From CAVOAK01 sp965217615 (GTDB lineage: Bacteria; Pseudomonadota; Alphaproteobacteria; UBA8366; CAVOAK01): DNA of 64,000 bases. The stretch is taken from NCBI GenBank assembly GCA_965217615.1, contig CBDCIT010000010.1, forward strand, positions 1 through 64,000, written 5' to 3'. Both the position numbers and the translations under genes were made by a program. The notes under the pieces were generated by a model. It saw only the letters and a list, made by a program, of their open reading frames with translations, ran no database searches and was not told the DNA's origin. Positions 17,694 to 27,060 of the stretch are shown one piece after another (the stretch's first letter is position 1; the number at the start of each line of letters is the position of its first letter).

Positions 17694-19034
17694 TCATGCC
17701 TTCGCCCACGGAAAGCCCCTGGTCCTCGGCGCAAGGCAGGTAAGGCCATAGTGTTCCCACAGTCGATCGTCCGGAAAGCGCACGTACTTTCCGTTCCTGA
17801 CCTTGTGCTTCCGACAGAGCCACTGTCGCAGCCGCTTCGTCGCGTGTGCATCGACCGCCGCATAGGCGGGGCTGACCTGCCCTAACTGGAAGTACTGCGC
17901 CCATCCGGATATCATCCGGTTGAGCTTGCTGACCATCCATTCAGGATCCTGCAGCCCATAGCGTCGTTCGGTTTGCTCACTGATTTTACGGCAGATGCCC
18001 TGAACGCTCACCTTGCTCGGTCGATTGCCGATATAGGCGTCGCCTCCGTTCCGGCGGTAGTTCCATCCGAACCGGTAGCCGAGGAACGCCATTGGTTCCC
18101 TTGGGCATTGCAGGCATCGGGTCTTCTGCTCGTTGACCGTCAGCTTCAGCCCTTCCATGAGCCGGGTAACCGCCAGCAGCATGTCTGCCGCCGGGGCCTT
18201 GCCGAGAACACAGAAGTCATCTGCATAGGAAACGATCTCCGCACAGAAGTGCCGGGCAAAGCCCAGCGTCTTCCAGCCCAGTATAAAACGCCTCATGTAG
18301 ATATTGCTCAGCAGCGGTGAAAGCGGAGACCCCTGCGGGGTGCCCTTGCGCTCCTTGCGTGCCCGGTTCGTGCGGCGCTTGCCGCCCTTGCCGTCATCCT
18401 CCTCGACAGCCATCTCCAACCACGCCTTGATGAGCCCGAGCATCCTGCCGTCGCTCACGCGACGCGCTACGCTCTTGATCAACTCGGCATGGGGTATTTC
18501 GCCGAAGTAGTTGGACAGATCGCCATCTACAACCTCGTTGTGCCCCTTGTTCAGGAGCCGGTGAATGCGTTTGACCGCATCCTGTGCGCTTCGTTCCGGC
18601 CGGTAACCGTACTGTTCCGGTTGCAGGTCGGCTTCAAAGATCGGCGCCAGCACAAGCATGGCCGATGTCTGTGCCACCCGGTCCCGAATGCACGGTATAC
18701 CCAGAGGCCGGAATGCGCCGGGCTGCTTCTTCGGGATCAGCACCTGTCTCACCGGTTCCGGCGTGTAGGTGCCACCCTTCAGATCCCGCGACAGTTCCCC
18801 AAGCCACCGCTCGATACCCTGCTCCTCGATATCCTGGAAGCTCTCACCGTCAACACCGGGCTGGCCGTCATTGCGGCGTGCCATAGCCCAGGCCTCCATG
18901 AGAAAGTCCTCCCGCCATACCTTGTCGCACAAGGCGTGAAAGCGACGCTCAGGTTCTTCCTTCGCTTTTGCATGCAAAACAGTCTGGAGTTTCCGAACAC
19001 TTTGTGACCCTGTTAGGCTTGCGCCAGTGGCCAT
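17694..19034 (-). CDS. ltrA: group II intron reverse transcriptase/maturase 1
   Basis: 446 aa from the ATG at 19034 (a GTG at 19127 would add 31 residues). The RT blocks include GAFRPLGIPCIRDRVAQTSA, EQYGYRPERSAQDAV, KGTPQGSPLSPLLSNIYM and the catalytic SYADDFCVL. A GIIM maturase domain follows with RMISGWAQYFQLGQ and the C-terminal KYVRFPDDRLWEHYGLT segment. There is no HNH endonuclease domain at the C-terminus. It assists splicing and retrohoming of its intron. Confidence 0.88.
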   Translation of the reverse strand: MATGASLTGSQSVRKLQTVLHAKAKEEPERRFHALCDKVWREDFLMEAWAMARRNDGQPGVDGESFQDIEEQGIERWLGELSRDLKGGTYTPEPVRQVLIPKKQPGAFRPLGIPCIRDRVAQTSAMLVLAPIFEADLQPEQYGYRPERSAQDAVKRIHRLLNKGHNEVVDGDLSNYFGEIPHAELIKSVARRVSDGRMLGLIKAWLEMAVEEDDGKGGKRRTNRARKERKGTPQGSPLSPLLSNIYMRRFILGWKTLGFARHFCAEIVSYADDFCVLGKAPAADMLLAVTRLMEGLKLTVNEQKTRCLQCPREPMAFLGYRFGWNYRRNGGDAYIGNRPSKVSVQGICRKISEQTERRYGLQDPEWMVSKLNRMISGWAQYFQLGQVSPAYAAVDAHATKRLRQWLCRKHKVRNGKYVRFPDDRLWEHYGLTCLAPRTRGFPWAKA

Positions 19035-19406
19035 GCCTTGTCCCCTTTCCGTTTCCCTCTCGAAGTCAGGCCCCTTTCCTCGACCGGCATTACCCGGCGT
19101 CTTCAGTCGTACGGACCTGTCCGCCACCCGGCCTGCCCGGCCTGCCCCTCACGGGGGTCCGGTTGGTGCGTGCACACCACCGATAGGGCTTCCCGTGTTG
19201 CTACGTCTTCCATCTTCCATGCATGCTGGCACCCCTACCCCGGCGGAAACGGTTCGGTGCATCTGTCGCTTTTCTTCCCGATCCGTCGTCGGCCTTCCCC
19301 TAATCTCAGGAGGGTCGGCTCCCGCATTGCCCGTTTCGAGGCCTGCTCGGTGTTCACATCACATTCCGGTCGCGGTAGGGAAGCGGGTTACCCCGCTCCC
19401 CCCGCT

Positions 19407-19440
19407 CAGATCCCCGCATGCCCGGTGGGGCACGGGGCTC
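19407..19440 (-). ncRNA. group II intron domain V (intron 2)
   Basis: Minus-strand GAGCCCCG...CGGGGATC outer helix, TGCCC/GGGCA inner helix with CACC loop and a TG bulge, the same architecture as in intron 1. It abuts the RT stop codon and is followed by a GGGAGCGGG-type domain VI hairpin. Confidence 0.6.
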
Positions 19441-20925
19441 CTACCTCGGGTGTTTGACGGCAAAACGCACCGTCGGCCAAGGGTGCCGAACCTGGACGGG
19501 TGGCCAATGCAATGCGGCAATGCGCACGATATCGGCGATCGTGGTCCGGTCCTTCTGTGACCGTCTTCGCAGGACATTCACCCAGATCCATGAGAGCCGC
19601 CGCACAAACCCCCTTGCGGCCGAGCTGCTGGTCGGGACGGCGAAATAGTTCAGCCATCCATTGACCACCTGACCCAGCCAGCGCGCGGTTTCGTGGACAT
19701 CTTCGTGCATCCGCCTACGGAGCTCCCCTTTGATCCGATTCAGGGTCCGCGTGACCCGCTTCGCTATCGGCTTGCGCCCCAGTCCGAATTTCCCGTTCCT
19801 CTTCTTCCGGCAATAGTGCGTGAATCCAAGGAACTCGAAGGTCTCCGGTCGCCGTTCCCCTCGTGCCCGGCGGTCCGCCATCGCGAACCTGCCAAACTCG
19901 ATGAGTCGGGTCTTGTCTGGATGCAGCTCAAGCTCAAACTGGCCCAGCCTTTCCTTGAGATCGTGGAGAAACCGCTCCGCGTCCTGTTTGCGTTGGAACC
20001 CGACCACGAAGTCATCGGCATACCGCACGATGATTGTTGCCCCCGTGGCCACACGGGTGCGCCATTTCTTCTGGAACCAGAGGTCGAGGACGTAGTGCAG
20101 GTAGATGTTCGCGAGAATCGGTGAAGCCACCGCGCCCTGAGGCGTTCCTCGCAAGTTATCCCGCCACTCGCCATCTTCCATGACGCCGGCATTCAGCCAT
20201 TTGGCGATCAGCCTGATGACCCGCTTGTCTCCGATGCGATCCTCAAGAAACCGGACCAGCCAGTCCCGAGAGACATTGTCGAAAAATCCGCGGATGTCAC
20301 AGTCCACTATCCAGTTGACCTTGCGCCGTTCTATCCCGAAGGCCAGAGCATCAAGCGCGTCGTGCGCCCCACGCCCCGGTCGGAACCCGTAGCTGAACCC
20401 GAGAAAATCCGGCTCGTAAATTGGCGTCAGGATAACTTCCACCACCGCTTTCTGGACAATCTTGTCTTCCAGTGCGGCAATGCCGAGCGGTCGTGTCCCG
20501 CCATCCGGTTTGGGTATTTCGACCCGCCGGGATGGCCGCGCCCGATACGCTCCCGAGTGCACGCGTCCGTGAAGGTCGAGCAGCCGCTCTTCCAGCCCTT
20601 CCTCGTACTCTCCCCACGTCATCCCATCCACCCCCGGCGAGGCGTCCTTCTTCAACTCGAAGAACGCCCACGTCAGGGCATCTATCGTGACATGGTGTAG
20701 CAGCGCAGTGAGTTTCTCCTGCGGTTTCCTCGTTACAGCCTGCCGTATCCACGCGACCGCCTGTGACACGCTTTCCCGACACTGCGTCCGGCACGTGCTT
20801 TGATCTCGCGGATTCCCCTTGGTTGAGGCACTTCCCTCCGGCGACTCCGCAGGCGCTTGCGCGCCCTTGTTCGTCGCTTTCATCGGTACTATTCCCTCAT
20901 CCGACTTCTCCATTCCGTGCGTCAT
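19441..20925 (-). CDS. ltrA: group II intron reverse transcriptase/maturase 2
   Basis: 494 aa. The RT motifs are GGTRPLGIAALEDKIVQKAV, GFSYGFRPGRGAHDAL, VNWIVDCDIRGFFDNVSRDW, LRGTPQGAVASPILANIYLH and VRYADDFVVGF. A maturase domain follows (GLGRKPIAKRVTRTLNRIKG, NGWLNYFAVPTSS). There is no C-terminal HNH. It is clearly diverged from intron 1's RT, so the two introns are not a duplication. Confidence 0.88.
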   Translation of the reverse strand: MTHGMEKSDEGIVPMKATNKGAQAPAESPEGSASTKGNPRDQSTCRTQCRESVSQAVAWIRQAVTRKPQEKLTALLHHVTIDALTWAFFELKKDASPGVDGMTWGEYEEGLEERLLDLHGRVHSGAYRARPSRRVEIPKPDGGTRPLGIAALEDKIVQKAVVEVILTPIYEPDFLGFSYGFRPGRGAHDALDALAFGIERRKVNWIVDCDIRGFFDNVSRDWLVRFLEDRIGDKRVIRLIAKWLNAGVMEDGEWRDNLRGTPQGAVASPILANIYLHYVLDLWFQKKWRTRVATGATIIVRYADDFVVGFQRKQDAERFLHDLKERLGQFELELHPDKTRLIEFGRFAMADRRARGERRPETFEFLGFTHYCRKKRNGKFGLGRKPIAKRVTRTLNRIKGELRRRMHEDVHETARWLGQVVNGWLNYFAVPTSSSAARGFVRRLSWIWVNVLRRRSQKDRTTIADIVRIAALHWPPVQVRHPWPTVRFAVKHPR

Positions 20926-21675
20926 CGGTTACGGATACATCCTTTCCTTTGCGGCCCCGTTACGACTTCGGGGCAAAATGGAGACCTCCCAGGTCCCGGC
21001 AATGAGGACGTACGAACGTGCATGGGTTCTTCGACACCGTGGAGCCCAACATCCCCTCACCATGTCGGTGATGTCGGTGTTGCCTTCGACCGCAGGCACA
21101 GTCTCGGCTCTCCAGACAAGCAACCTTTCGATGCTCCGTTGCCCTGCCCATCCGCACCCCTGTCAACGCTTCACCTGCCGCCTCGCGACGACCGGCGCAT
21201 GACTCGGGGCGAGAGTGGTGGTTAACCTCTACTCCCTACCGGACTCTCACCGGCTATCCTCTGCCAGTTAGCCTGGCACACGCCTGCATGGTCGCTAAAC
21301 TGCTCAACACAGCCCTTTGTCACCAGAGTGCTTCGGTCTACATCGTTACCTCCGTAGGCCGCCCTGGCTGCTACCAACCGAAAGCGACAATTGTTGGGTG
21401 GGGTTCGCACCCACCAGGAAAACGCACCTTTCCACGGCGCACTGAGATATCCGGACTAATCCTCGTCAGGTGGAAAGCCCACATCGTTTGGCTCTTGCGA
21501 ATCGCGGGGTTGATCAGACTCCGACTGCAAGACACCATCCACATTGCGCTCTTCGCTTACTTCGACAATAACGGTGTCCTGAATTGGGTCGCGCTTATCG
21601 ATCGATGGAGGTGGTTGACATTGCTCCCGGATCCCGGACCAGGCGGTAAATTGAATACCGATCTGGAGGGACGAG

Positions 21676-21975
21676 ATGACAAAGCAGACGAGGCGGCGAT
21701 TTTCGCCGGAATACAAGGAACAGTCGGTTGCCCGGCTGTCGGAGCCGGGTGCGACGCATAGCAGTGTGGCTGCCGAGCTCGGCGTCACGCCAACGCAGTT
21801 GAAGACTTGGCGGCTCGAGCTTGAGGCCGCGGGCTCGGCCGCGGCGACCGCGGCGCAGAAAGCCGAGGCCGCTGAACTGGTGCAGCTTCGCCGGGATAAC
21901 AAGCGGCTGACGGAGGAGGTTGAGGTTCTACGCAAAGCCTCGGCTTTTTTCGCTCAATGGGCGGCGAAGACATGA
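21676..21975 (+). CDS. IS3-family OrfA (HTH), copy 1
   Basis: 99 aa. The HTH_Tnp_1 domain (RRRFSPEYKEQSVARLSEPG, ELGVTPTQLKTW) is followed by a leucine-zipper coiled coil (LVQLRRDNKRLTEEVEVLRK). A T-rich slippery stretch (GCTTTTTTCG) near its 3' end would allow a -1 shift into orfB to make the OrfAB transposase. Confidence 0.9.
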   Translation: MTKQTRRRFSPEYKEQSVARLSEPGATHSSVAAELGVTPTQLKTWRLELEAAGSAAATAAQKAEAAELVQLRRDNKRLTEEVEVLRKASAFFAQWAAKT

Positions 21976-22859
21976 AGACGAAGCACGCTTTCATCGCCGC
22001 CCATGCTTCAGGGCACGCCATCCGGTTCATGTGCCGGGTCCTGGGGGTTGCTCACAGCTGGTTCCACGCCCGGCGGCGTGCGGCCCCAAAGAGAGCTGAA
22101 CGCGCTGCCCGGCGTGGCAGGCTCGGGTCAGAGATCCGGGAGATCTTCGAGCAGAGCAAGAGGTGCTACGGCGCGCCTCGGATCCATGCCGAGTTGAAGG
22201 CCCGCGGCTTACGCATCTCGAAGCGCTCGGTCGCCAAGCTCATGCGAGAGAACGGCATTCGTCCACCGCGAGGCAGGCGGCGGGCGCCGATCACCACCGA
22301 CAGCCGCCACTCCCATGCGATCGCGCCCAATCTGCTCGACCGCAACTTCGAAGCCGCTGCGCCCGATGCGGTCTGGCTCGCTGACATCTCCTACATCCCA
22401 ACTGACGAAGGCTGGCTCTACCTCGCCGCCGTCAAGGATCTGGCCACGATGGAGATCGTCGGCTGGTCGATGTCCGAGCGGCTGAAGAGCGTCCTGTGCG
22501 AGGAGGCGCTGAAGATGGCGATCCGCAGCCGCCGGTTGCCCATGGGGCTGATCCACCATTCCGACCGCGGTGTGCAATATGCCTGCGGTGACTACCGCAA
22601 GCTGCTCCGCCTCCATGGCATCAAGGCCTCCATGAGCCGCAAGGGGAATTGCCTCGACAACGCCCCTATGGAGAGCTTCTTTGGGTCTCTCAAGACCGAA
22701 CTCGTGCACCGTACCCGGTTTTCTACCCGGCGCGAGGCCAAGGCTGCGCTATTCGAGTACATCGAGATCTTCTATAACCAACGACGGCGCCACTCGAGCA
22801 TCGGCTACCGGACGCCGGCACAGGCCAGGAGGGATATGACCATCGCTCAGGCCGCATAG
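21957..22859 (+). CDS. IS3-family OrfB transposase, copy 1
   Basis: 300 aa in the -1 frame relative to orfA. An HTH_21 region (KRCYGAPRIHAELKARGLRI) is followed by an rve core with DDE residues in WLADISYIPT, LIHHSDRGVQYAC and NAPMESFFGSLKTE. The C-terminus is FYNQRRRHSSIGYRTPAQAR. It is probably expressed mainly as an OrfAB fusion by frameshifting at the T-run before the overlap. Confidence 0.9.
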   Translation: MGGEDMKTKHAFIAAHASGHAIRFMCRVLGVAHSWFHARRRAAPKRAERAARRGRLGSEIREIFEQSKRCYGAPRIHAELKARGLRISKRSVAKLMRENGIRPPRGRRRAPITTDSRHSHAIAPNLLDRNFEAAAPDAVWLADISYIPTDEGWLYLAAVKDLATMEIVGWSMSERLKSVLCEEALKMAIRSRRLPMGLIHHSDRGVQYACGDYRKLLRLHGIKASMSRKGNCLDNAPMESFFGSLKTELVHRTRFSTRREAKAALFEYIEIFYNQRRRHSSIGYRTPAQARRDMTIAQAA

Positions 22860-23341
22860 GTGAAGAACCACCTGGTCCGGATTTTGGGGTCAACGTCAGG
22901 TGGAGCCCAAGGCCGTAAATTCTGGCCGATTCGGTCGTAGAACTCCGGAATAAGATTTTCCAAGTCTTCTATGAAGGTTTGTCGTCCGGAGAACCGGCCA
23001 GCGATATCTCTGATCATGACAACTTCGAAGCTCGTTGGTGTCGCAGCCGTATGCCCACTCTCAAGACACCTTGGGTCTGACTTGATCTCCGTTAAAGACG
23101 CCTGAGTTGTCCCCCGCCTTCCAAGCCAAAACGCCCGCACGATCACATCGTCGCCTTCGACGCCTCGCAACTGCCGAACGAGCCAGTTTATCCTCGCGCT
23201 GGCTCGCTTCTTGTCACTCGGAGCATTTAGCTTCATGGAGCAAGAGATCGTTCGCCGTTGTAGATTTGCTGTTACTTCGAGATCACTTGCAGCATTCGGT
23301 ACTGACGTTGACCCCAAAATCCGGACCAGGTGGTTCTTCAC

Positions 23342-24244
23342 CTATGCGGCCTGAGCGATGGTCATATCCCTCCTGGCCTGTGCCGGCGTCCGGTAGCCGA
23401 TGCTCGAGTGGCGCCGTCGTTGGTTATAGAAGATCTCGATGTACTCGAATAGCGCAGCCTTGGCCTCGCGCCGGGTAGAAAACCGGGTACGGTGCACGAG
23501 TTCGGTCTTGAGAGACCCAAAGAAGCTCTCCATAGGGGCGTTGTCGAGGCAATTCCCCTTGCGGCTCATGGAGGCCTTGATGCCATGGAGGCGGAGCAGC
23601 TTGCGGTAGTCACCGCAGGCATATTGCACACCGCGGTCGGAATGGTGGATCAGCCCCATGGGCAACCGGCGGCTGCGGATCGCCATCTTCAGCGCCTCCT
23701 CGCACAGGACGCTCTTCAGCCGCTCGGACATCGACCAGCCGACGATCTCCATCGTGGCCAGATCCTTGACGGCGGCGAGGTAGAGCCAGCCTTCGTCAGT
23801 TGGGATGTAGGAGATGTCAGCGAGCCAGACCGCATCGGGCGCAGCGGCTTCGAAGTTGCGGTCGAGCAGATTGGGCGCGATCGCATGGGAGTGGCGGCTG
23901 TCGGTGGTGATCGGCGCCCGCCGCCTGCCTCGCGGTGGACGAATGCCGTTCTCTCGCATGAGCTTGGCGACCGAGCGCTTCGAGATGCGTAAGCCGCGGG
24001 CCTTCAACTCGGCATGGATCCGAGGCGCGCCGTAGCACCTCTTGCTCTGCTCGAAGATCTCCCGGATCTCTGACCCGAGCCTGCCACGCCGGGCAGCGCG
24101 TTCAGCTCTCTTTGGGGCCGCACGCCGCCGGGCGTGGAACCAGCTGCGAGCAACCCCCAGGACCCGGCACATGAACCGGATGGCGTGCCCTGAAGCATGG
24201 GCGGCGATGAAAGCGTGCTTCGTCTTCATGTCTTCGCCGCCCAT
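23342..24244 (-). CDS. IS3-family OrfB transposase, copy 2
   Basis: 300 aa, identical to the OrfB of the other copies except one residue: LGVARSWF instead of LGVAHSWF (a CGC/CAC difference). Catalytic residues are intact. Confidence 0.9.
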   Translation of the reverse strand: MGGEDMKTKHAFIAAHASGHAIRFMCRVLGVARSWFHARRRAAPKRAERAARRGRLGSEIREIFEQSKRCYGAPRIHAELKARGLRISKRSVAKLMRENGIRPPRGRRRAPITTDSRHSHAIAPNLLDRNFEAAAPDAVWLADISYIPTDEGWLYLAAVKDLATMEIVGWSMSERLKSVLCEEALKMAIRSRRLPMGLIHHSDRGVQYACGDYRKLLRLHGIKASMSRKGNCLDNAPMESFFGSLKTELVHRTRFSTRREAKAALFEYIEIFYNQRRRHSSIGYRTPAQARRDMTIAQAA

Positions 24245-24525
24245 TGAGCGAAAAAAGCCGAGGCTTTGCGTAGAACCTCAACCTCCTCCGTCAGCCGCTT
24301 GTTATCCCGGCGAAGCTGCACCAGTTCAGCGGCCTCGGCTTTCTGCGCCGCGGTCGCCGCGGCCGAGCCCGCGGCCTCAAGCTCGAGCCGCCAAGTCTTC
24401 AACTGCGTTGGCGTGACGCCGAGCTCGGCAGCCACACTGCTATGCGTCGCACCCGGCTCCGACAGCCGGGCAACCGACTGTTCCTTGTATTCCGGCGAAA
24501 ATCGCCGCCTCGTCTGCTTTGTCAT
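24226..24525 (-). CDS. IS3-family OrfA, copy 2
   Basis: 99 aa, identical in sequence to OrfA of copy 1, with the same T-run slippery site before the orfB overlap. Confidence 0.9.
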   Translation of the reverse strand: MTKQTRRRFSPEYKEQSVARLSEPGATHSSVAAELGVTPTQLKTWRLELEAAGSAAATAAQKAEAAELVQLRRDNKRLTEEVEVLRKASAFFAQWAAKT

Positions 24526-25315
24526 CTCGTCCCTCCAGATCGGTATTCAATTTACCGCCTGGTCCGGGATCCGGGAGCAATGTCAGTACACTGAAGGCAC
24601 AGCGTAATTCCAGGGAAGCAATCAACGAATCGCATGCATCTCGGAGCCGATGTGCGGGATCTACCTGATGCTTACGCGAAAGGCGGATACTGACCCGTTC
24701 ACCAATACGACGGCTCAATAACAGACAGACATCTCGTTCTTCCTGATGCCAGCTTGCAACGGTGTTTTCTATCTCGGGCGAGGATCGCTTGAACTGCTGC
24801 TCATCACGAACCCCAAGAATAAGCGACCGCCACTCTGAATTCATTTTATCAAACCGCTTGACCCCAGAACTCGGATGTTCGAAATAGCGTGCCATCTCCT
24901 CAAGAATAAATGCTTGTTCGCGACTAATCCCTTCGTCATCTCTTAAAATTAGTGATGCCTGCGTGAGTACGCTAATCCAGGAAAGATGAAAAAACTGTAC
25001 CCGATTACTAAGCCTCTTTGGGACTGAGTACGGAACATGTGACGGCAAGGGTGCGAGTTGGTTCGACAATGTAATAACAGCATCGATTCCTAATTCACGC
25101 GCTGACTCTGCATATCTATGTACTTGCTCTTCGCTTATCTCGTTATTGTCAATTTTGGCTTCGAGTAGCGCTGTCCACCGGGACTTCCGCGTCAATAGGC
25201 TTAAGACACCGTCGGGTCGGTCTTTTCTACTTCCATCGGCGGCCACAAGCTCAACTGACATTGCTCCCGGATCCCGGACCAGGCGGTAAATTGAATACCG
25301 ATCTGGAGGGACGAG

Positions 25316-25615
25316 ATGACAAAGCAGACGAGGCGGCGATTTTCGCCGGAATACAAGGAACAGTCGGTTGCCCGGCTGTCGGAGCCGGGTGCGACGCATA
25401 GCAGTGTGGCTGCCGAGCTCGGCGTCACGCCAACGCAGTTGAAGACTTGGCGGCTCGAGCTTGAGGCCGCGGGCTCGGCCGCGGCGACCGCGGCGCAGAA
25501 AGCCGAGGCCGCTGAACTGGTGCAGCTTCGCCGGGATAACAAGCGGCTGACGGAGGAGGTTGAGGTTCTACGCAAAGCCTCGGCTTTTTTCGCTCAATGG
25601 GCGGCGAAGACATGA
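25316..25615 (+). CDS. IS3-family OrfA, copy 3
   Basis: 99 aa, identical to OrfA of copies 1, 2 and 4. Confidence 0.9.
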   Translation: MTKQTRRRFSPEYKEQSVARLSEPGATHSSVAAELGVTPTQLKTWRLELEAAGSAAATAAQKAEAAELVQLRRDNKRLTEEVEVLRKASAFFAQWAAKT

Positions 25616-26499
25616 AGACGAAGCACGCTTTCATCGCCGCCCATGCTTCAGGGCACGCCATCCGGTTCATGTGCCGGGTCCTGGGGGTTGCTCACAGCTG
25701 GTTCCACGCCCGGCGGCGTGCGGCCCCAAAGAGAGCTGAACGCGCTGCCCGGCGTGGCAGGCTCGGGTCAGAGATCCGGGAGATCTTCGAGCAGAGCAAG
25801 AGGTGCTACGGCGCGCCTCGGATCCATGCCGAGTTGAAGGCCCGCGGCTTACGCATCTCGAAGCGCTCGGTCGCCAAGCTCATGCGAGAGAACGGCATTC
25901 GTCCACCGCGAGGCAGGCGGCGGGCGCCGATCACCACCGACAGCCGCCACTCCCATGCGATCGCGCCCAATCTGCTCGACCGCAACTTCGAAGCCGCTGC
26001 GCCCGATGCGGTCTGGCTCGCTGACATCTCCTACATCCCAACTGACGAAGGCTGGCTCTACCTCGCCGCCGTCAAGGATCTGGCCACGATGGAGATCGTC
26101 GGCTGGTCGATGTCCGAGCGGCTGAAGAGCGTCCTGTGCGAGGAGGCGCTGAAGATGGCGATCCGCAGCCGCCGGTTGCCCATGGGGCTGATCCACCATT
26201 CCGACCGCGGTGTGCAATATGCCTGCGGTGACTACCGCAAGCTGCTCCGCCTCCATGGCATCAAGGCCTCCATGAGCCGCAAGGGGAATTGCCTCGACAA
26301 CGCCCCTATGGAGAGCTTCTTTGGGTCTCTCAAGACCGAACTCGTGCACCGTACCCGGTTTTCTACCCGGCGCGAGGCCAAGGCTGCGCTATTCGAGTAC
26401 ATCGAGATCTTCTATAACCAACGACGGCGCCACTCGAGCATCGGCTACCGGACGCCGGCACAGGCCAGGAGGGATATGACCATCGCTCAGGCCGCATAG
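25597..26499 (+). CDS. IS3-family OrfB transposase, copy 3
   Basis: 300 aa, identical to OrfB of copy 1; complete DDE core. Confidence 0.9.
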   Translation: MGGEDMKTKHAFIAAHASGHAIRFMCRVLGVAHSWFHARRRAAPKRAERAARRGRLGSEIREIFEQSKRCYGAPRIHAELKARGLRISKRSVAKLMRENGIRPPRGRRRAPITTDSRHSHAIAPNLLDRNFEAAAPDAVWLADISYIPTDEGWLYLAAVKDLATMEIVGWSMSERLKSVLCEEALKMAIRSRRLPMGLIHHSDRGVQYACGDYRKLLRLHGIKASMSRKGNCLDNAPMESFFGSLKTELVHRTRFSTRREAKAALFEYIEIFYNQRRRHSSIGYRTPAQARRDMTIAQAA

Positions 26500-27060
26500 G
26501 TGAAGAACCACCTGGTCCGGATTTTGGGGTCAACGTCAAACCTCTGTATAGCTGTGGAGATCAGATGTCTTTCCCATTCTAACCCCACAACGCTCCAATA
26601 ATTGTTCGGCAAACAGAGGCACCACGGACAATGTCGCAAGCAGAATGGATACTATCCGCTCTTCCTTGCGGGAATCGGCAACGGTAGGGATGAGTCTAAC
26701 GCGTAAGGAGTCTTTCAAAATATCGTCGAGAGGACTCATGATGACTGCTTTCCTTTGTTAAGGCTGGAGTGAGGTTCGGCTAGGGATGTCCCGCCTACTG
26801 TTGAATTTCGTTCAGCAGGCACATTGCTGGTTGGGCAGATTACGCACCGCTGTCCCGCTGTACAAGGTCGGGGTTGATGCAGTGGGTACCCTGATCTGGT
26901 GGGCCAAAATGTCCGTCGTCAGCTGGCGAATCTCAAAATCGCCCGGCTCGAACCATGCGGTCTCCATGACGTCGCTCTAGCAGCCTGTCGGACTTGAGCC
27001 GGGAGTCGAAATAGGATTCGATGGTATCAGTTGATTTGCCCGCGCGTGATGGAGGCCGTC

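Larger units (their letters stand above)
17620..19345 (-). mobile_element. group II intron 1 (5' portion missing or displaced)
   Basis: A maturase/reverse transcriptase gene is followed by a domain V-like hairpin at ~17651-17684 (minus strand AAGCCGGATGCCTGAGATAG, then GCATGTCCGGTTT, with the TG bulge). Only ~210 bp separate the RT start region from the 3' end of the next intron, too little for ribozyme domains I-III. Either this intron is 5'-truncated or its 5' half lies beyond the second intron. Boundaries are approximate. Confidence 0.6.
19375..21410 (-). mobile_element. group II intron 2
   Basis: A full-looking intron on the minus strand. The 5' region (from a GTGCG at about 21410) carries domain-I-like sequence (GGTTGGTAGCAGCCAGGGCG, then GAGGATAGCCGGTGAGAGTC), followed by the RT gene, a domain V hairpin at ~19407-19440 and a domain VI-like hairpin at ~19375-19406. 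It starts ~45 bp after the stop of the interrupted 474-codon gene. Exact splice sites were not determined. Confidence 0.65.
21616..22898 (+). mobile_element. IS3-family element, copy 1
   Basis: 1283 bp, ends TGACATTG...CAACGTCA with imperfect inverted repeats sharing GGACCAGG. It is flanked by a 3-bp direct repeat GGT (21613-21615, 22899-22901). It carries overlapping orfA and orfB and interrupts the third-to-last segment boundary of the 474-codon gene near its C-terminus. Confidence 0.93.
23303..24585 (-). mobile_element. IS3-family element, copy 2
   Basis: The same 1283-bp element in inverse orientation, flanked by a 4-bp direct repeat GTAC (23299-23302, 24586-24589). It sits in the middle of the 474-codon gene. 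Confidence 0.93.
25256..26538 (+). mobile_element. IS3-family element, copy 3
   Basis: The 1283-bp element, flanked by the 3-bp direct repeat AAC (25253-25255, 26539-26541). It lies 67 codons into the 474-codon gene. Confidence 0.93.
21456..26739 (-). pseudogene. PD-(D/E)XK-like protein gene split by three IS3 copies
   Basis: Four minus-strand segments (26739-26539, 25252-24586, 23298-22899, 21612-21456) join exactly into 1425 nt, 474 codons plus stop, once three identical IS elements and their duplicated target bases (AAC, GTAC, GGT) are removed. The protein begins MSPLDDILKDSLRVRLIPTV. It carries a candidate nuclease core KDRPDGVLSLL...WTALLEAKI (D...ExK) with a following conserved Gln region (EEQVHRYAESARELGID), and ends in an acidic tail. 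A Shine-Dalgarno AAGGAAA precedes the ATG. I do not recognise the family. A defence or DNA-end-processing role is inference from the motif and neighbourhood. Confidence 0.72.

Noticed and set aside
22209..22709. Long minus-strand ORFs inside the IS3 transposase (166 aa, repeated in each copy)
   Set aside because: They are shadows of orfB in a high-GC sequence and recur only because the element recurs.
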